Below are positions 23,664-30,668 of a DNA stretch of 64,000 nucleotides, in pieces. Position 1 is the stretch's first letter. Each line of letters opens with the position of its first letter. This DNA comes from 2-01-FULL-39-33 sp964361645 (GTDB lineage Bacteria > Patescibacteriota > Patescibacteriia > 2-01-FULL-39-33). The notes below the pieces were generated by a model that did no database searches, was not told the origin of the DNA, and saw only the letters and a list, made by a program, of their open reading frames with translations. A program made the translations under genes and the position numbers. The stretch spans positions 1 to 64,000 of the forward strand of contig CAYIBK010000001.1 of NCBI GenBank assembly GCA_964361645.1. The letters run 5' to 3'.

Positions 23664-23976
23664 GGTTGTTATTTTTGGCTATATCCTCAGCAAATTTCGG
23701 GTTGGGGGAGTAGAGTTTGTTTTTTATCTTCCACTGGCTAGTTTTGGGCTCATTGTCCAAATATTGCCCTATACCGTCATTATTGAATTTATTTTTAACT
23801 TTAGTTTTAGTTTGTGACCATTTAAGCAAACTGTCAAAATTAATCTTATACACACCCCTAACAACTATGTATCTAAGCTCACCATCTTTTATGGCTCGTC
23901 TGACAGTTTTTTCGCTTACCCCAAATAGGTTGGCGGCTTGCGAAGGAGTAATTCTAATCGGCTGTGTTTGAGCCAT
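23653..23976 (-). CDS. small DNA-binding protein (excisionase/MerR-type HTH)
   Basis: 107 aa from the ATG at 23976. An upstream in-frame TTG at 24006 is less likely because it lies in a heptamer array. The helix-turn-helix is ITPSQAANLFGVSEKTVRRAIKDGEL (about residues 9-34), followed by the wing-like YIVVRGVYKINFDSLLKW, which is the Xis/HTH_17 arrangement. The rest is basic and flexible. Such proteins act as transcription regulators or recombination directionality factors. No integrase is nearby. A 30-bp palindrome 154 bp upstream of the start (24130-24159) is a candidate operator. Confidence 0.75.
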   Translation of the reverse strand: MAQTQPIRITPSQAANLFGVSEKTVRRAIKDGELRYIVVRGVYKINFDSLLKWSQTKTKVKNKFNNDGIGQYLDNEPKTSQWKIKNKLYSPNPKFAEDIAKNNNQEP

Positions 23977-24005
23977 AGTTTTAGTTAAAAGTTTATCAAG
24001 TTCCA

Positions 24006-24026
24006 AAGTTAAAAGTTATAAGTATA
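24006..24026. repeat. short heptamer array upstream of the HTH gene
   Basis: AAGTTAA, AAGTTAT, AAGTATA; same unit family and same orientation as 24363-24411. Confidence 0.6.
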
Positions 24027-24065
24027 AAAAACATAAAATACTTTATAAACTCCTGCTTGCCAGTT

Positions 24066-24089
24066 TGTCTGCCGTAGGCATGGCAGACA
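24066..24089. repeat. palindrome of the TGTCTGCC family
   Basis: TGTCTGCC / GGCAGACA with an 8-nt loop; relative of the 20-bp palindromes at 13131, 13268, 36429, 41879 and 41991. Confidence 0.6.
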
Positions 24090-24116
24090 GGTTCTACTTT
24101 TTACTTTAAAATTACA

Positions 24117-24125
24117 TGTGGATAA
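24117..24125 (-). promoter_or_regulatory. single DnaA-box-like 9-mer
   Basis: TTATCCACA on the minus strand, immediately before the palindrome at 24130. A single box is not enough to call an origin. Confidence 0.35.
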
Positions 24126-24129
24126 GTCG

Positions 24130-24159
24130 AGATTTGTCTAGACATGTCTAGACAAATCT
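24130..24159. promoter_or_regulatory. 30-bp perfect palindrome with two TGTCTAGACA sites
   Basis: The whole 30 bp is its own reverse complement, and within it the 10-bp palindrome TGTCTAGACA occurs twice in overlap of symmetry (centres 10 nt apart, one helical turn). That pattern suits a dimeric DNA-binding protein occupying adjacent sites. It lies between the HTH gene and the sigma factor gene. Confidence 0.6.
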
Positions 24160-24207
24160 TAACACTACAGATTTTTGATGTCAATAATTTTAGCATTGTT
24201 TTTTACT

Positions 24208-24334
24208 ATCATTGCGAGGCACGAAACAATCCCACAGTAATAAAATCAAGGGATCCCTTCTCCCGCATCAAGTGCGGGGTCGGGATGACGCTTCGCGTCA
24301 GATTGCTTCTCCGCCCTGGGCGGATCGCAATGAC
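24208..24334. repeat. GTCATTGCGA element, copy 5, with nested insertion
   Basis: The ATCATTGCGAGG...CGCAATGAC ends are separated by extra palindromic material (GGGATCCC, CCCGCATCAAGTGCGGGG, GACGCTTCGCGTC, CCGCCCTGGGCGG). It is longer than other copies and looks like at least two elements nested together. Confidence 0.75.
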
Positions 24335-24362
24335 TAGGGAATTGACAGATAGTGTTTTACGT

Positions 24363-24411
24363 GTTATTAGTTATAAGTTTTAAGTTATAAGTTATGGGTT
24401 ATAAGTTAAGC
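24363..24411. repeat. seven-unit heptamer array upstream of the sigma factor
   Basis: GTTATTA, GTTATAA, GTTTTAA, GTTATAA, GTTATGG, GTTATAA, GTTAAGC in perfect 7-nt register, ending 10 bp before the -35 of the sigma factor promoter. Confidence 0.9.
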
Positions 24412-24420
24412 GAAATCCAG

Positions 24421-24449
24421 TTGACATTCTATTTTCTTTTTATTATAAT
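24421..24449 (+). promoter_or_regulatory. perfect consensus promoter of the sigma factor gene
   Basis: TTGACA (24421-24426), 17-nt spacer, TATAAT (24444-24449). A second, ECF-like candidate (TGTAAC at 24501-24506, 16 nt, CGTC at 24523-24526) lies just before the ATG and could allow autoregulation with a nearly leaderless mRNA. Confidence 0.8.
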
Positions 24450-24533
24450 TTACTTTGTTTACTAATTTTACACTAATTGTTATAGCTGGCTGGAAACAAC
24501 TGTAACAAATTACTAATTTTCTCGTCATAATAA

Positions 24534-25079
24534 ATGAGGAATCCACTGAATTTAAAGATTCTTTTTTTGAAAGTGAAAAATCAGGATCCAGAGGCTTTCG
24601 GAAGCTTTTACGATTTATATGTAACCCGTATATATCGTTTTGTTTTTTTCAAGATAAATTCAGTTTCTGATGCCCAAGATTTGACTTCCGAGGTGTTTTT
24701 AAAGCTTTGGCAGTGTATTAAAGAAGGCAAGGATATTAAGAATTTGAATGCTTTTACCTACATGATCGCCCGCAATCTAGTGATAGATTTTTACCGGCAG
24801 AATAGTAAATTAGAGGATCCGATATCAGATGACCACACTAATATACCCGATGAGCAGAAAGATATCCTGCGCCAGCAGATAATGGATTCGGAATTAAATG
24901 ATGTTTTAAAAGGTATTGAAAATTTAAAAGACGAATATAAAGAAATTATTATTTTAAGATATTTAGACGAATTATCCATTTCCGAGATTGCCTCGGTGGT
25001 GGGCAAATCCAATGGAGCGGTCAGGGTGCTCTTATATAGAGCCACCAAAGCTTTAAAAGAAAATATCAATGACACATAA
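24534..25079 (+). CDS. ECF-type RNA polymerase sigma factor
   Basis: 181 aa. Region 2 (DPEAFGSFYDLYVTRIYRFVFFKI, DAQDLTSEVFLKLWQ, AFTYMIARNLVIDFYRQ) and region 4 (LKDEYKEIIILRYLDELSISEIASVVGKSNGAVRVLLYRATKALKE) are complete, with no region 1 or 3, as in extracytoplasmic-function sigma factors. It would direct polymerase to a small regulon, probably envelope-related. The next gene overlaps its end by 11 bp and encodes a membrane protein of anti-sigma layout. Expression starts from a consensus promoter, possibly plus an autoregulatory one. Confidence 0.93.
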   Translation: MRNPLNLKILFLKVKNQDPEAFGSFYDLYVTRIYRFVFFKINSVSDAQDLTSEVFLKLWQCIKEGKDIKNLNAFTYMIARNLVIDFYRQNSKLEDPISDDHTNIPDEQKDILRQQIMDSELNDVLKGIENLKDEYKEIIILRYLDELSISEIASVVGKSNGAVRVLLYRATKALKENINDT

Positions 25080-26046
25080 GGAATTAGTAGAAAAATTAAA
25101 TCAGGTTAAGGATTTGAGTTCGGGTGGAAACCCAAACTCTGTTTGGGTTACATCCAATAAGGAGATACTGATGAGCCAAATCCAGCCCAATAATCAAAAT
25201 GAATCCCCAGTTGCCAAAAGCAGTGAAAGAATTTATTATTTTGAGTATTTCAATAATCTTTTCAGGCAAAGTATTTTAAAGCCTGCAACTGCTTTTATGA
25301 TAATCGTTTTTGTCTTGTTGGGTTATTCAGCCACCGTTTCTGTGGCCGGTGATAGTTTGCCCGGGGATATGTTTTATCCTATTAAAACAGCCAGAGAAAA
25401 AGTTCAATTGGCTTTTACTTTTGAAGAAGGGGAAAAGGTAATGTTGCAAATGGCTTTTGTTTCCAATCGAGCTGATGAATTACAGCAATTAGTTAGAACC
25501 ACAGACAATACAGCTAGAAGCAAGGCAGCAGTTAAAAAAACTGCTCAACAGATAGTTAAAGATGTTAAAGATGTTAAAGATCAACTCAATAAAATTAGTT
25601 TGGCAGCTGTTAGCATTATTGATGTGGCCAAAGAAGTTGATACTAAGACGCTAGAGGTAAAACAGAGTTTAACAGCAGCGCATGAGGGCCTATCAACAGA
25701 AATTAAAAATGAAGTTAGCGATGATTTAAAAGAGGCTATTGTGACTACCGAAGAAACTGGCACTAGCGCTCTAAATGTAATTATTAAAAAATATGAAAGT
25801 GGCGAGATAAAAATAGCCGATAGCGAAGTAACTTCCAGAGTAGCAGACAGAATAAAGGATGCCGAAGGCAATATTAGTGGAGCAATCCAGACTACTCAAA
25901 ACGCTTCTAGCACTCAAATTACCATTGGACAAGCAAAGGATTTATTGGATCAAAAAAGTTTTTCTTTAGCTTTAGAAAAGATTACCGAAACAAATCAGAT
26001 AGTAAATACATCCACCAGTACCAGCACTAGTACTCCAGCACAGTAG
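25069..26046 (+). CDS. membrane-anchored anti-sigma-like protein with DUF5667-type region
   Basis: 325 aa: cytoplasmic N-terminus of about 75 residues, one TM helix (about 77-97), then an extracytoplasmic AGDSLPGDMFYPIKTAREKVQLAFTF block of DUF5667 type followed by long helices and a Ser/Thr-rich end. It overlaps the sigma gene by 11 bp, so translation is coupled. In comparable pairs the cytoplasmic part holds the sigma factor and the outer part senses envelope signals; I infer the same here. The N-terminal part has no recognisable zinc-binding anti-sigma motif. The C-terminal tail appears to continue in another frame after the stop (see 26047-26135). Confidence 0.8.
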   Translation: MTHKELVEKLNQVKDLSSGGNPNSVWVTSNKEILMSQIQPNNQNESPVAKSSERIYYFEYFNNLFRQSILKPATAFMIIVFVLLGYSATVSVAGDSLPGDMFYPIKTAREKVQLAFTFEEGEKVMLQMAFVSNRADELQQLVRTTDNTARSKAAVKKTAQQIVKDVKDVKDQLNKISLAAVSIIDVAKEVDTKTLEVKQSLTAAHEGLSTEIKNEVSDDLKEAIVTTEETGTSALNVIIKKYESGEIKIADSEVTSRVADRIKDAEGNISGAIQTTQNASSTQITIGQAKDLLDQKSFSLALEKITETNQIVNTSTSTSTSTPAQ

Positions 26047-26135
26047 AGGAAAATGTCAGAATAATAGTAAATGAATCGGTTAAAATAGAAAATGCGAATT
26101 CCACAGTATCCACTAGCACAAATAAATCATTATAA
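26047..26135 (+). pseudogene. out-of-frame continuation of the anti-sigma-like protein
   Basis: Directly after the TAG, a shifted frame stays open for about 30 codons (VEENVRIIVNESVKIEN, then NSTVSTSTNKSL) to a TAA at 26133-26135. It has the same Ser/Thr/Asn composition as the tail before the stop. This fits a one-nucleotide slip in the (AGCACT)-like repeats, a natural shortening, or a sequencing error. Confidence 0.4.
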
Positions 26136-26149
26136 GGTAGAATAATATC

Positions 26150-26294
26150 GTCATTTCACATTAAGATTGCTTTGTCCGCTGCGCTCCCTCGCAATGACGG
26201 TGAAGAAAGTGTCATTAGCGAGCGAAGCGAAGCAATCCTATTTTATATGAACCTGAGATTGCTTCATTTCGCCTCCGGCTTCATTCGCAATGAC
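26150..26294. repeat. GTCATTGCGA elements, copies 6a (half) and 6b (full)
   Basis: 26150-26198 is a right-half element ending CTCGCAATGAC. 26211-26294 is a full one from GTCATTAGCGAGC to TTCGCAATGAC. They stand head to tail between the sigma locus and the structured region at 26341. Confidence 0.8.
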
Positions 26295-26340
26295 AGTAAA
26301 AGAAGGTATTTCAGATTTATAACGAAAATGTTTCCCAGCC

Positions 26341-26516
26341 GGCGAGGCCAATAAATTTCAATAATTGGTACTGGTAAGGGGCCACCGCTAAGCACAGTTT
26401 ATGGCAAAAGCCAAAAAGAGTGTTTAGTGGTAGTTCCATACACGGACATACCAATTCGGGTGTTCATTAAATTTTGGGGTTTACCCCGTTAAATAAAAAA
26501 TCCTTTCAGGATTTTT
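26341..26516 (+). ncRNA. candidate structured RNA upstream of the S-layer gene
   Basis: Nested helices are visible. P0: 348-358 with 469-477 (imperfect). P1: AATTGGTA (26363-26370) with TACCAATT (26449-26456). P2: 12 continuous pairs including G-U between 26384-26395 (ACCGCTAAGCAC) and 26420-26431 (GTGTTTAGTGGT). P3: TGGC-AAAA-GCCA at 26402-26413. A GGGG-TTTA-CCCC hairpin (26476-26487) and an AAAAATCCT/AGGATTTTT stem (26496-26516) follow. The fold is a long rod with a large internal loop between P1 and P2. It could be a small RNA (the geometry recalls 6S RNA, without sequence match) or the leader of the S-layer mRNA. No clear promoter was found, so strand and boundaries are tentative. Confidence 0.5.
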
Positions 26517-26691
26517 GGCAATAAAATTGCCTATTTAACAGGGCAAGAAAATGGGACTTGAGTTCTTCATCTGCTTTTGGTAAAGGTTGAATCGCGTTAG
26601 CGGTGCCCTTAGCCAGGTGGAGTTTAGGAAATCTCTTTGTAATCAAAGAGGTTCTAACTCTTGTTTCCATCCCATCTTTTAAAATGGACAT
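26506..26691 (-). CDS. possible 61-aa protein divergent from the S-layer gene
   Basis: The minus-strand ORF (start MSILKDGMETRV) ends inside a hairpin whose minus-strand side has a T6 run, as expected for a genuine gene end. The protein is basic and helical without TM segment; no family is recognised. The DNA contains a hairpin CTCTTTG/CAAAGAG (26633-26650), so the region may instead be structured leader RNA of the plus-strand S-layer gene. Confidence 0.3.
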   Translation of the reverse strand: MSILKDGMETRVRTSLITKRFPKLHLAKGTANAIQPLPKADEELKSHFLALLNRQFYCQKS

Positions 26692-26717
26692 TTTAATAAA
26701 ATAAACCTAATTCATTT

Positions 26718-29700
26718 ATGAGAAAATTAGTAACTTACGTTGTAGTAGTTGCTACTATCGTTTGGTCTTTAGGACTAGCCGCTGTTGTTCCAGCTTCAGC
26801 CGCTTATTCACCAGTGGCTGGTGATTTGATCAAGACCGCAACAGATAGCGCAGTTTACTACATTGACGCAGGTGGCAAACGAAATTTGTTTGTTAATGGC
26901 GTCACTTTCTGGACATGGTATAGCGGTAGCTGGTCTGCTCTTAAAATGGGCAACGCCTCAAAAACCGTTAAAATCCTTTCCCAGGGAGATTTTGATGCCT
27001 TAACTGCTGGCGGCCATGCGGCTGTTAGACCAGGCACCAAATTAATTAAATTCCAAAACAGCCCTAAGGTTTATGTTGTTAGCACTAGCAATACCCTAAG
27101 AGAAGTAAGCGACACGCTTGCTAAATCTCTGTTTGGTACCAACTATGCTACCGCTAAGCTTATTACCATTCAGAATGGTTTTGAAACCGATTACACCAAG
27201 GGCGCTGCTTTAACTAGTGGTGATGCATTACCTAATGGATCTTTAATCAAGTACACAGGTAGCGAAGATATCTATCTTATCCAAGACGGACAAAAGAGAA
27301 TGGTATCTAGCGATGCTTTCATTGCTAATGGTTTTGCAGCTAGCTCAGTTGTAACTGTGGCTACTTCCATGTCTTACACTGTTGGTACTTCTATCACCGG
27401 TGAAGAGGCAGCACTTACAACCGTGGCTGGTACAGCATCAGGCCCTGTGGCTACTGCTGGTTCTGTGATGGTGGCTTTGGCTTCCGACACTCCAGCTGCT
27501 GGCTTGGCTTTGACTAGCGCCCAAAGAGTTGGCTTTACTAAAGTCAATTTCACTGCTTCCGCCGATGGCGATGCTGTTATTGATCATATGGTTGTCCAGA
27601 GAACCGGCATTGGCGCTGATTCAGATTTCAGCACTCTTATCTTATTGGATAGCGCAGGCAATGTTGTTGGTAATTCACAAACTTTGAATTCTGCTCACCA
27701 AGTAACATTTTCTACTGATTTGACAATTCCTAAAGGCACCACCAAGTCCTATACTTTGGCAGCTAATATGGCTACCTCTGGCTTAGGCGGCGGTAACTTG
27801 CCTTCTTTGTCTTTAGTTACAGTTACGCCCAAGGGTTCAACCACTATTTCCGGTACTCTGCCGATTGTTGGTAACATCATAACTATTAACAGCGCTTTGA
27901 CCATTGGTACCGTTACCATTACTGCTACTGGCGCTTCTTACAACCCAACAGCCGCTACTAAGCAAGTTGGTACTGAAAACTACATCTTTGCTTCTTTGAA
28001 AGCCACAGCTAATTCCACTGAAGATATTCAGATTGAATCGATCAGATGGTATCAAGCTTCAACTACCGCTGATTCCGATATTACTGGTCTTGAATTATTG
28101 CAAGACGGCGTTACCGTTGTTGGCACAGGTAGTTTAGTTGACAGAGAAGTTATCTTTAACTTCACTACCCCGATAAAAATCGTCAAAGGCAACAGCAAAG
28201 AGTTCAGCGTCCGCGGCGACATTGTCAATGGTTCTGGACGAGTAGCATCTTTTGGTCCAAGCAAGATAACCGACTGGAAAGTCAAGGGTTTGACTTATAG
28301 CGCTTATCTAAACCCAACCTATGATAATGCTACCGAACCATACTTGATTCCAGGCCCACTAGCTACTATTGATAAAGGTTCTATTACCTTTTCTAAAGCT
28401 ACCATCACCAGCACTAATGTCGCTCCCTCGGTTACCAACCAAGAATTGAGCGCTTTCTACGCTCAAGTTATTGGCGAACCAGTACAAGTTACTCGAATTG
28501 TGGTTGATGTAGCTACAGGCAGTGCTAAAATCATCAATGTTAAAATCGTTGATGCCAATGGTGTTATCGTAGCTGGTCCGACTGATCCAGGAGCAGATAC
28601 CGGCTCGGGAGCAACTAGCGGTTATGCTACCTCTACCGATACTATTACTTTCCCGGTAGGTACCAATAAGTACACTATTAAGGGCGACTTGGTCTCTTCA
28701 GCTCAATGGGCAACTAATGCTTCATTAGCTATTAGATTAGAGAGCGCTAAAACGACTGCCAAAGGCCAAACAACTAACTTAAGTATCACCGCTTCACCAA
28801 GCAGTTCCTTTGTGACTCTTGATACTTTGACAGTTAAGTCAGCGTCTTTGACAGTTAAAACTTCGGCTTCACCAGCCGCTCAAACTGTGGTTAAAGGTAC
28901 TACTGGCTGGACTTTTGCCAACTTCACTTTAGATACCTCTGGTTCCGGTGAAGATGTTAAAGTTACCCAGTTGACCATTAAGCACACCACCACTGCCGGC
29001 GGTTATTTCGGCGATATCCAAAATATAACTTTATATGATGGCACTACCGCTTTAAATACTCCGGTTCAAGGCAGTTCGGAGACAGCTGATACTCTAAATT
29101 CAACAGCTACCACGACCATTACTCTTTTATCGGCTTTAACCATTCCTAAGAACACGGTTAAGACCTTGACTTTAAAGGGTAGTATTTCTGGTTCAGCTAC
29201 CACTTCTGGCGTAGGTACTCCACAAGAGAACACCTTTGCTCATAAGTTTGGCATTGTCAGAGCTGGTAATATAACCGCTACTGGCGCTAATACTGGTACT
29301 TCAGTTACCCCGACTGTTACTGCTTCTGACGGCCAAGCCCAGACTATTACTTCTGGTGGAACCTTGAGATACTACGCTTCCGGTTCTAACCCAGGCAACC
29401 AAATTTTGGTTGGCGGTACTACTGGCAACACAGTTGGCGTAATCAATGTTGAAGCTTTATATGAAAATATTGAAGTTTCCAGCATTGGTATGACCTTCAA
29501 TGATGCTGCTGGCGCTAATGATGTGTCTAGTGTTGATGTTACTGATGGCACTAACACTTGGAATGTACCAGTGAGCGGTCAATACGCCACAGCTTCTCCA
29601 GCTGCCGGTTCTTTGATCATCCCAGTGGGTACTGTTAAGACCTTGACAGTCAAGGCTAACACCAGCCGATCAGGCTTAAACCAGGTTGCCGTATCAGGCG

Positions 29701-30431
29701 ATAGCTTTACTATCACCTTCTCCAATATGGTAACTAAGGGTATAGCATCAGGTATAACTGGCGGTGACGGCGGTTCTATGACTATTACTGGTCAAGCCAC
29801 TGCTACCAACAGCAACTATATCTATGCTTCCAAGCCAACTGTCGGTAGTTTCACTTCCAGCTTAGGTACTGGCGTAGAAAGAACTCTATTCCAATTCACC
29901 ATTACAGCTGATGCTAAAGGCGATATCGGTTTCTACAAAGCTACTTTTGATATCACCACTTCAGCTAATAGCGGTGTAACCACTACCAACTTGAAGTTCT
30001 ACGAAGGCACAAAAGATTTAAGTTATGCCCAAACCAATTACAATATTCCTGATAACGAGGGCGTAAAAGAGATTATTGTTGCCGGAGAAGGCGGAACTAT
30101 GCGTTATAATGTCTTGTTCAATACCGAATCTTATACAGCTTCTCCAAACTGGGAATACACCCTTGTGGGTGCTGGTACCAGCAAGACTTATTACTTCAAG
30201 GGTACAGTTCAGAAGAGTACTTCAGGCAATTACAATTATTCAGTTAGCTTAGTTGGTGATAATGCAGCTGCCGGTATGGCTGATGCAAGCACCACCGATG
30301 CTTTAGCTAATGATAGCTTTATCTGGTCTGATTTGAACTATGGTAACAACACCGGTACCGCTACCGCCACTAACGAGTGGACTAACGGCTACCTCTTGTT
30401 CACCACCTCAACTCAGTCAGCTACTTTCTAA
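26718..30431 (+). CDS. S-layer-like giant surface protein
   Basis: 1237 aa, signal peptide 1-28 (ending PASA-A). Residues about 35-165 form a module (GDLIKTATDSAVYYIDAGGK, NLFVNGVTFWTWYSGSW) shared with the protein at 37905. The rest is Thr/Ser/Ala/Gly-rich beta sandwich material with a recurring short motif near the end of each repeat (IPKGTTKSYTLAANM, IVKGNSKEFSVRGDI, FPVGTNKYTIKGDL, IPKNTVKTLTLKGS, IPVGTVKTLTVKAN). There are no cysteines in the whole sequence, and the codons are richer in G and C than the neighbours, as expected for a very highly expressed coat protein. It has a strong terminator and is followed by ligase-like proteins. Self-assembly as an S-layer is inferred, not shown. 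Confidence 0.8.
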   Translation: MRKLVTYVVVVATIVWSLGLAAVVPASAAYSPVAGDLIKTATDSAVYYIDAGGKRNLFVNGVTFWTWYSGSWSALKMGNASKTVKILSQGDFDALTAGGHAAVRPGTKLIKFQNSPKVYVVSTSNTLREVSDTLAKSLFGTNYATAKLITIQNGFETDYTKGAALTSGDALPNGSLIKYTGSEDIYLIQDGQKRMVSSDAFIANGFAASSVVTVATSMSYTVGTSITGEEAALTTVAGTASGPVATAGSVMVALASDTPAAGLALTSAQRVGFTKVNFTASADGDAVIDHMVVQRTGIGADSDFSTLILLDSAGNVVGNSQTLNSAHQVTFSTDLTIPKGTTKSYTLAANMATSGLGGGNLPSLSLVTVTPKGSTTISGTLPIVGNIITINSALTIGTVTITATGASYNPTAATKQVGTENYIFASLKATANSTEDIQIESIRWYQASTTADSDITGLELLQDGVTVVGTGSLVDREVIFNFTTPIKIVKGNSKEFSVRGDIVNGSGRVASFGPSKITDWKVKGLTYSAYLNPTYDNATEPYLIPGPLATIDKGSITFSKATITSTNVAPSVTNQELSAFYAQVIGEPVQVTRIVVDVATGSAKIINVKIVDANGVIVAGPTDPGADTGSGATSGYATSTDTITFPVGTNKYTIKGDLVSSAQWATNASLAIRLESAKTTAKGQTTNLSITASPSSSFVTLDTLTVKSASLTVKTSASPAAQTVVKGTTGWTFANFTLDTSGSGEDVKVTQLTIKHTTTAGGYFGDIQNITLYDGTTALNTPVQGSSETADTLNSTATTTITLLSALTIPKNTVKTLTLKGSISGSATTSGVGTPQENTFAHKFGIVRAGNITATGANTGTSVTPTVTASDGQAQTITSGGTLRYYASGSNPGNQILVGGTTGNTVGVINVEALYENIEVSSIGMTFNDAAGANDVSSVDVTDGTNTWNVPVSGQYATASPAAGSLIIPVGTVKTLTVKANTSRSGLNQVAVSGDSFTITFSNMVTKGIASGITGGDGGSMTITGQATATNSNYIYASKPTVGSFTSSLGTGVERTLFQFTITADAKGDIGFYKATFDITTSANSGVTTTNLKFYEGTKDLSYAQTNYNIPDNEGVKEIIVAGEGGTMRYNVLFNTESYTASPNWEYTLVGAGTSKTYYFKGTVQKSTSGNYNYSVSLVGDNAAAGMADASTTDALANDSFIWSDLNYGNNTGTATATNEWTNGYLLFTTSTQSATF

Positions 30432-30473
30432 TGTAGTTGCGACACATTTAGTTGTAAATTGTTGAAATAGAAA

Positions 30474-30503
30474 AACAGCCCCGTCATTTGACGGGGCTGT
30501 TTG
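30474..30503 (+). terminator. terminator of the S-layer-like gene
   Basis: AAACAGCCCCGTCA / TGACGGGGCTGTTT, 13-14 bp with a tight loop. It is the strongest hairpin in the window, consistent with high transcription. Confidence 0.9.
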
Positions 30504-30545
30504 ATTTTGGCTGTGTTTTTATATATAATTGTTCTTGTAAATGGC

Positions 30546-30575
30546 TGTAGAGACGGGGCATGCCCCGTCTCTACA
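30546..30575. repeat. 30-bp perfect palindrome
   Basis: TGTAGAGACGGGGCA followed by its exact reverse complement TGCCCCGTCTCTACA. It lies between the S-layer terminator and the next gene; elements of this type are common intergenic repeats in bacteria. Confidence 0.75.
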
Positions 30576-30611
30576 AATCATGGCAGATTTCCTTGCAATG
30601 ACAAATACACC

Positions 30612-30654
30612 GTCATTGCGAGGAGGGAGTGAAATGACCGACGCGGCAATCTCA
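30612..30654. repeat. GTCATTGCGA half-element, copy 7
   Basis: Left half only (GTCATTGCGAGGAGGGAG...CGGCAATCTC), ending just before the start codon at 30669. A separate TGCAATGAC remnant precedes it at about 30594. Confidence 0.65.
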
Positions 30655-30668
30655 TATTCATTTAACTT

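Noticed and set aside
24144..24383. Plus-strand ORF of 79 aa
   Set aside because: It runs through a nested palindromic element and a heptamer array and has no ribosome binding site.
26172..26354. Plus-strand ORF of 60 aa
   Set aside because: It encodes the repeat peptide (SERSEAILF) from palindromic elements.
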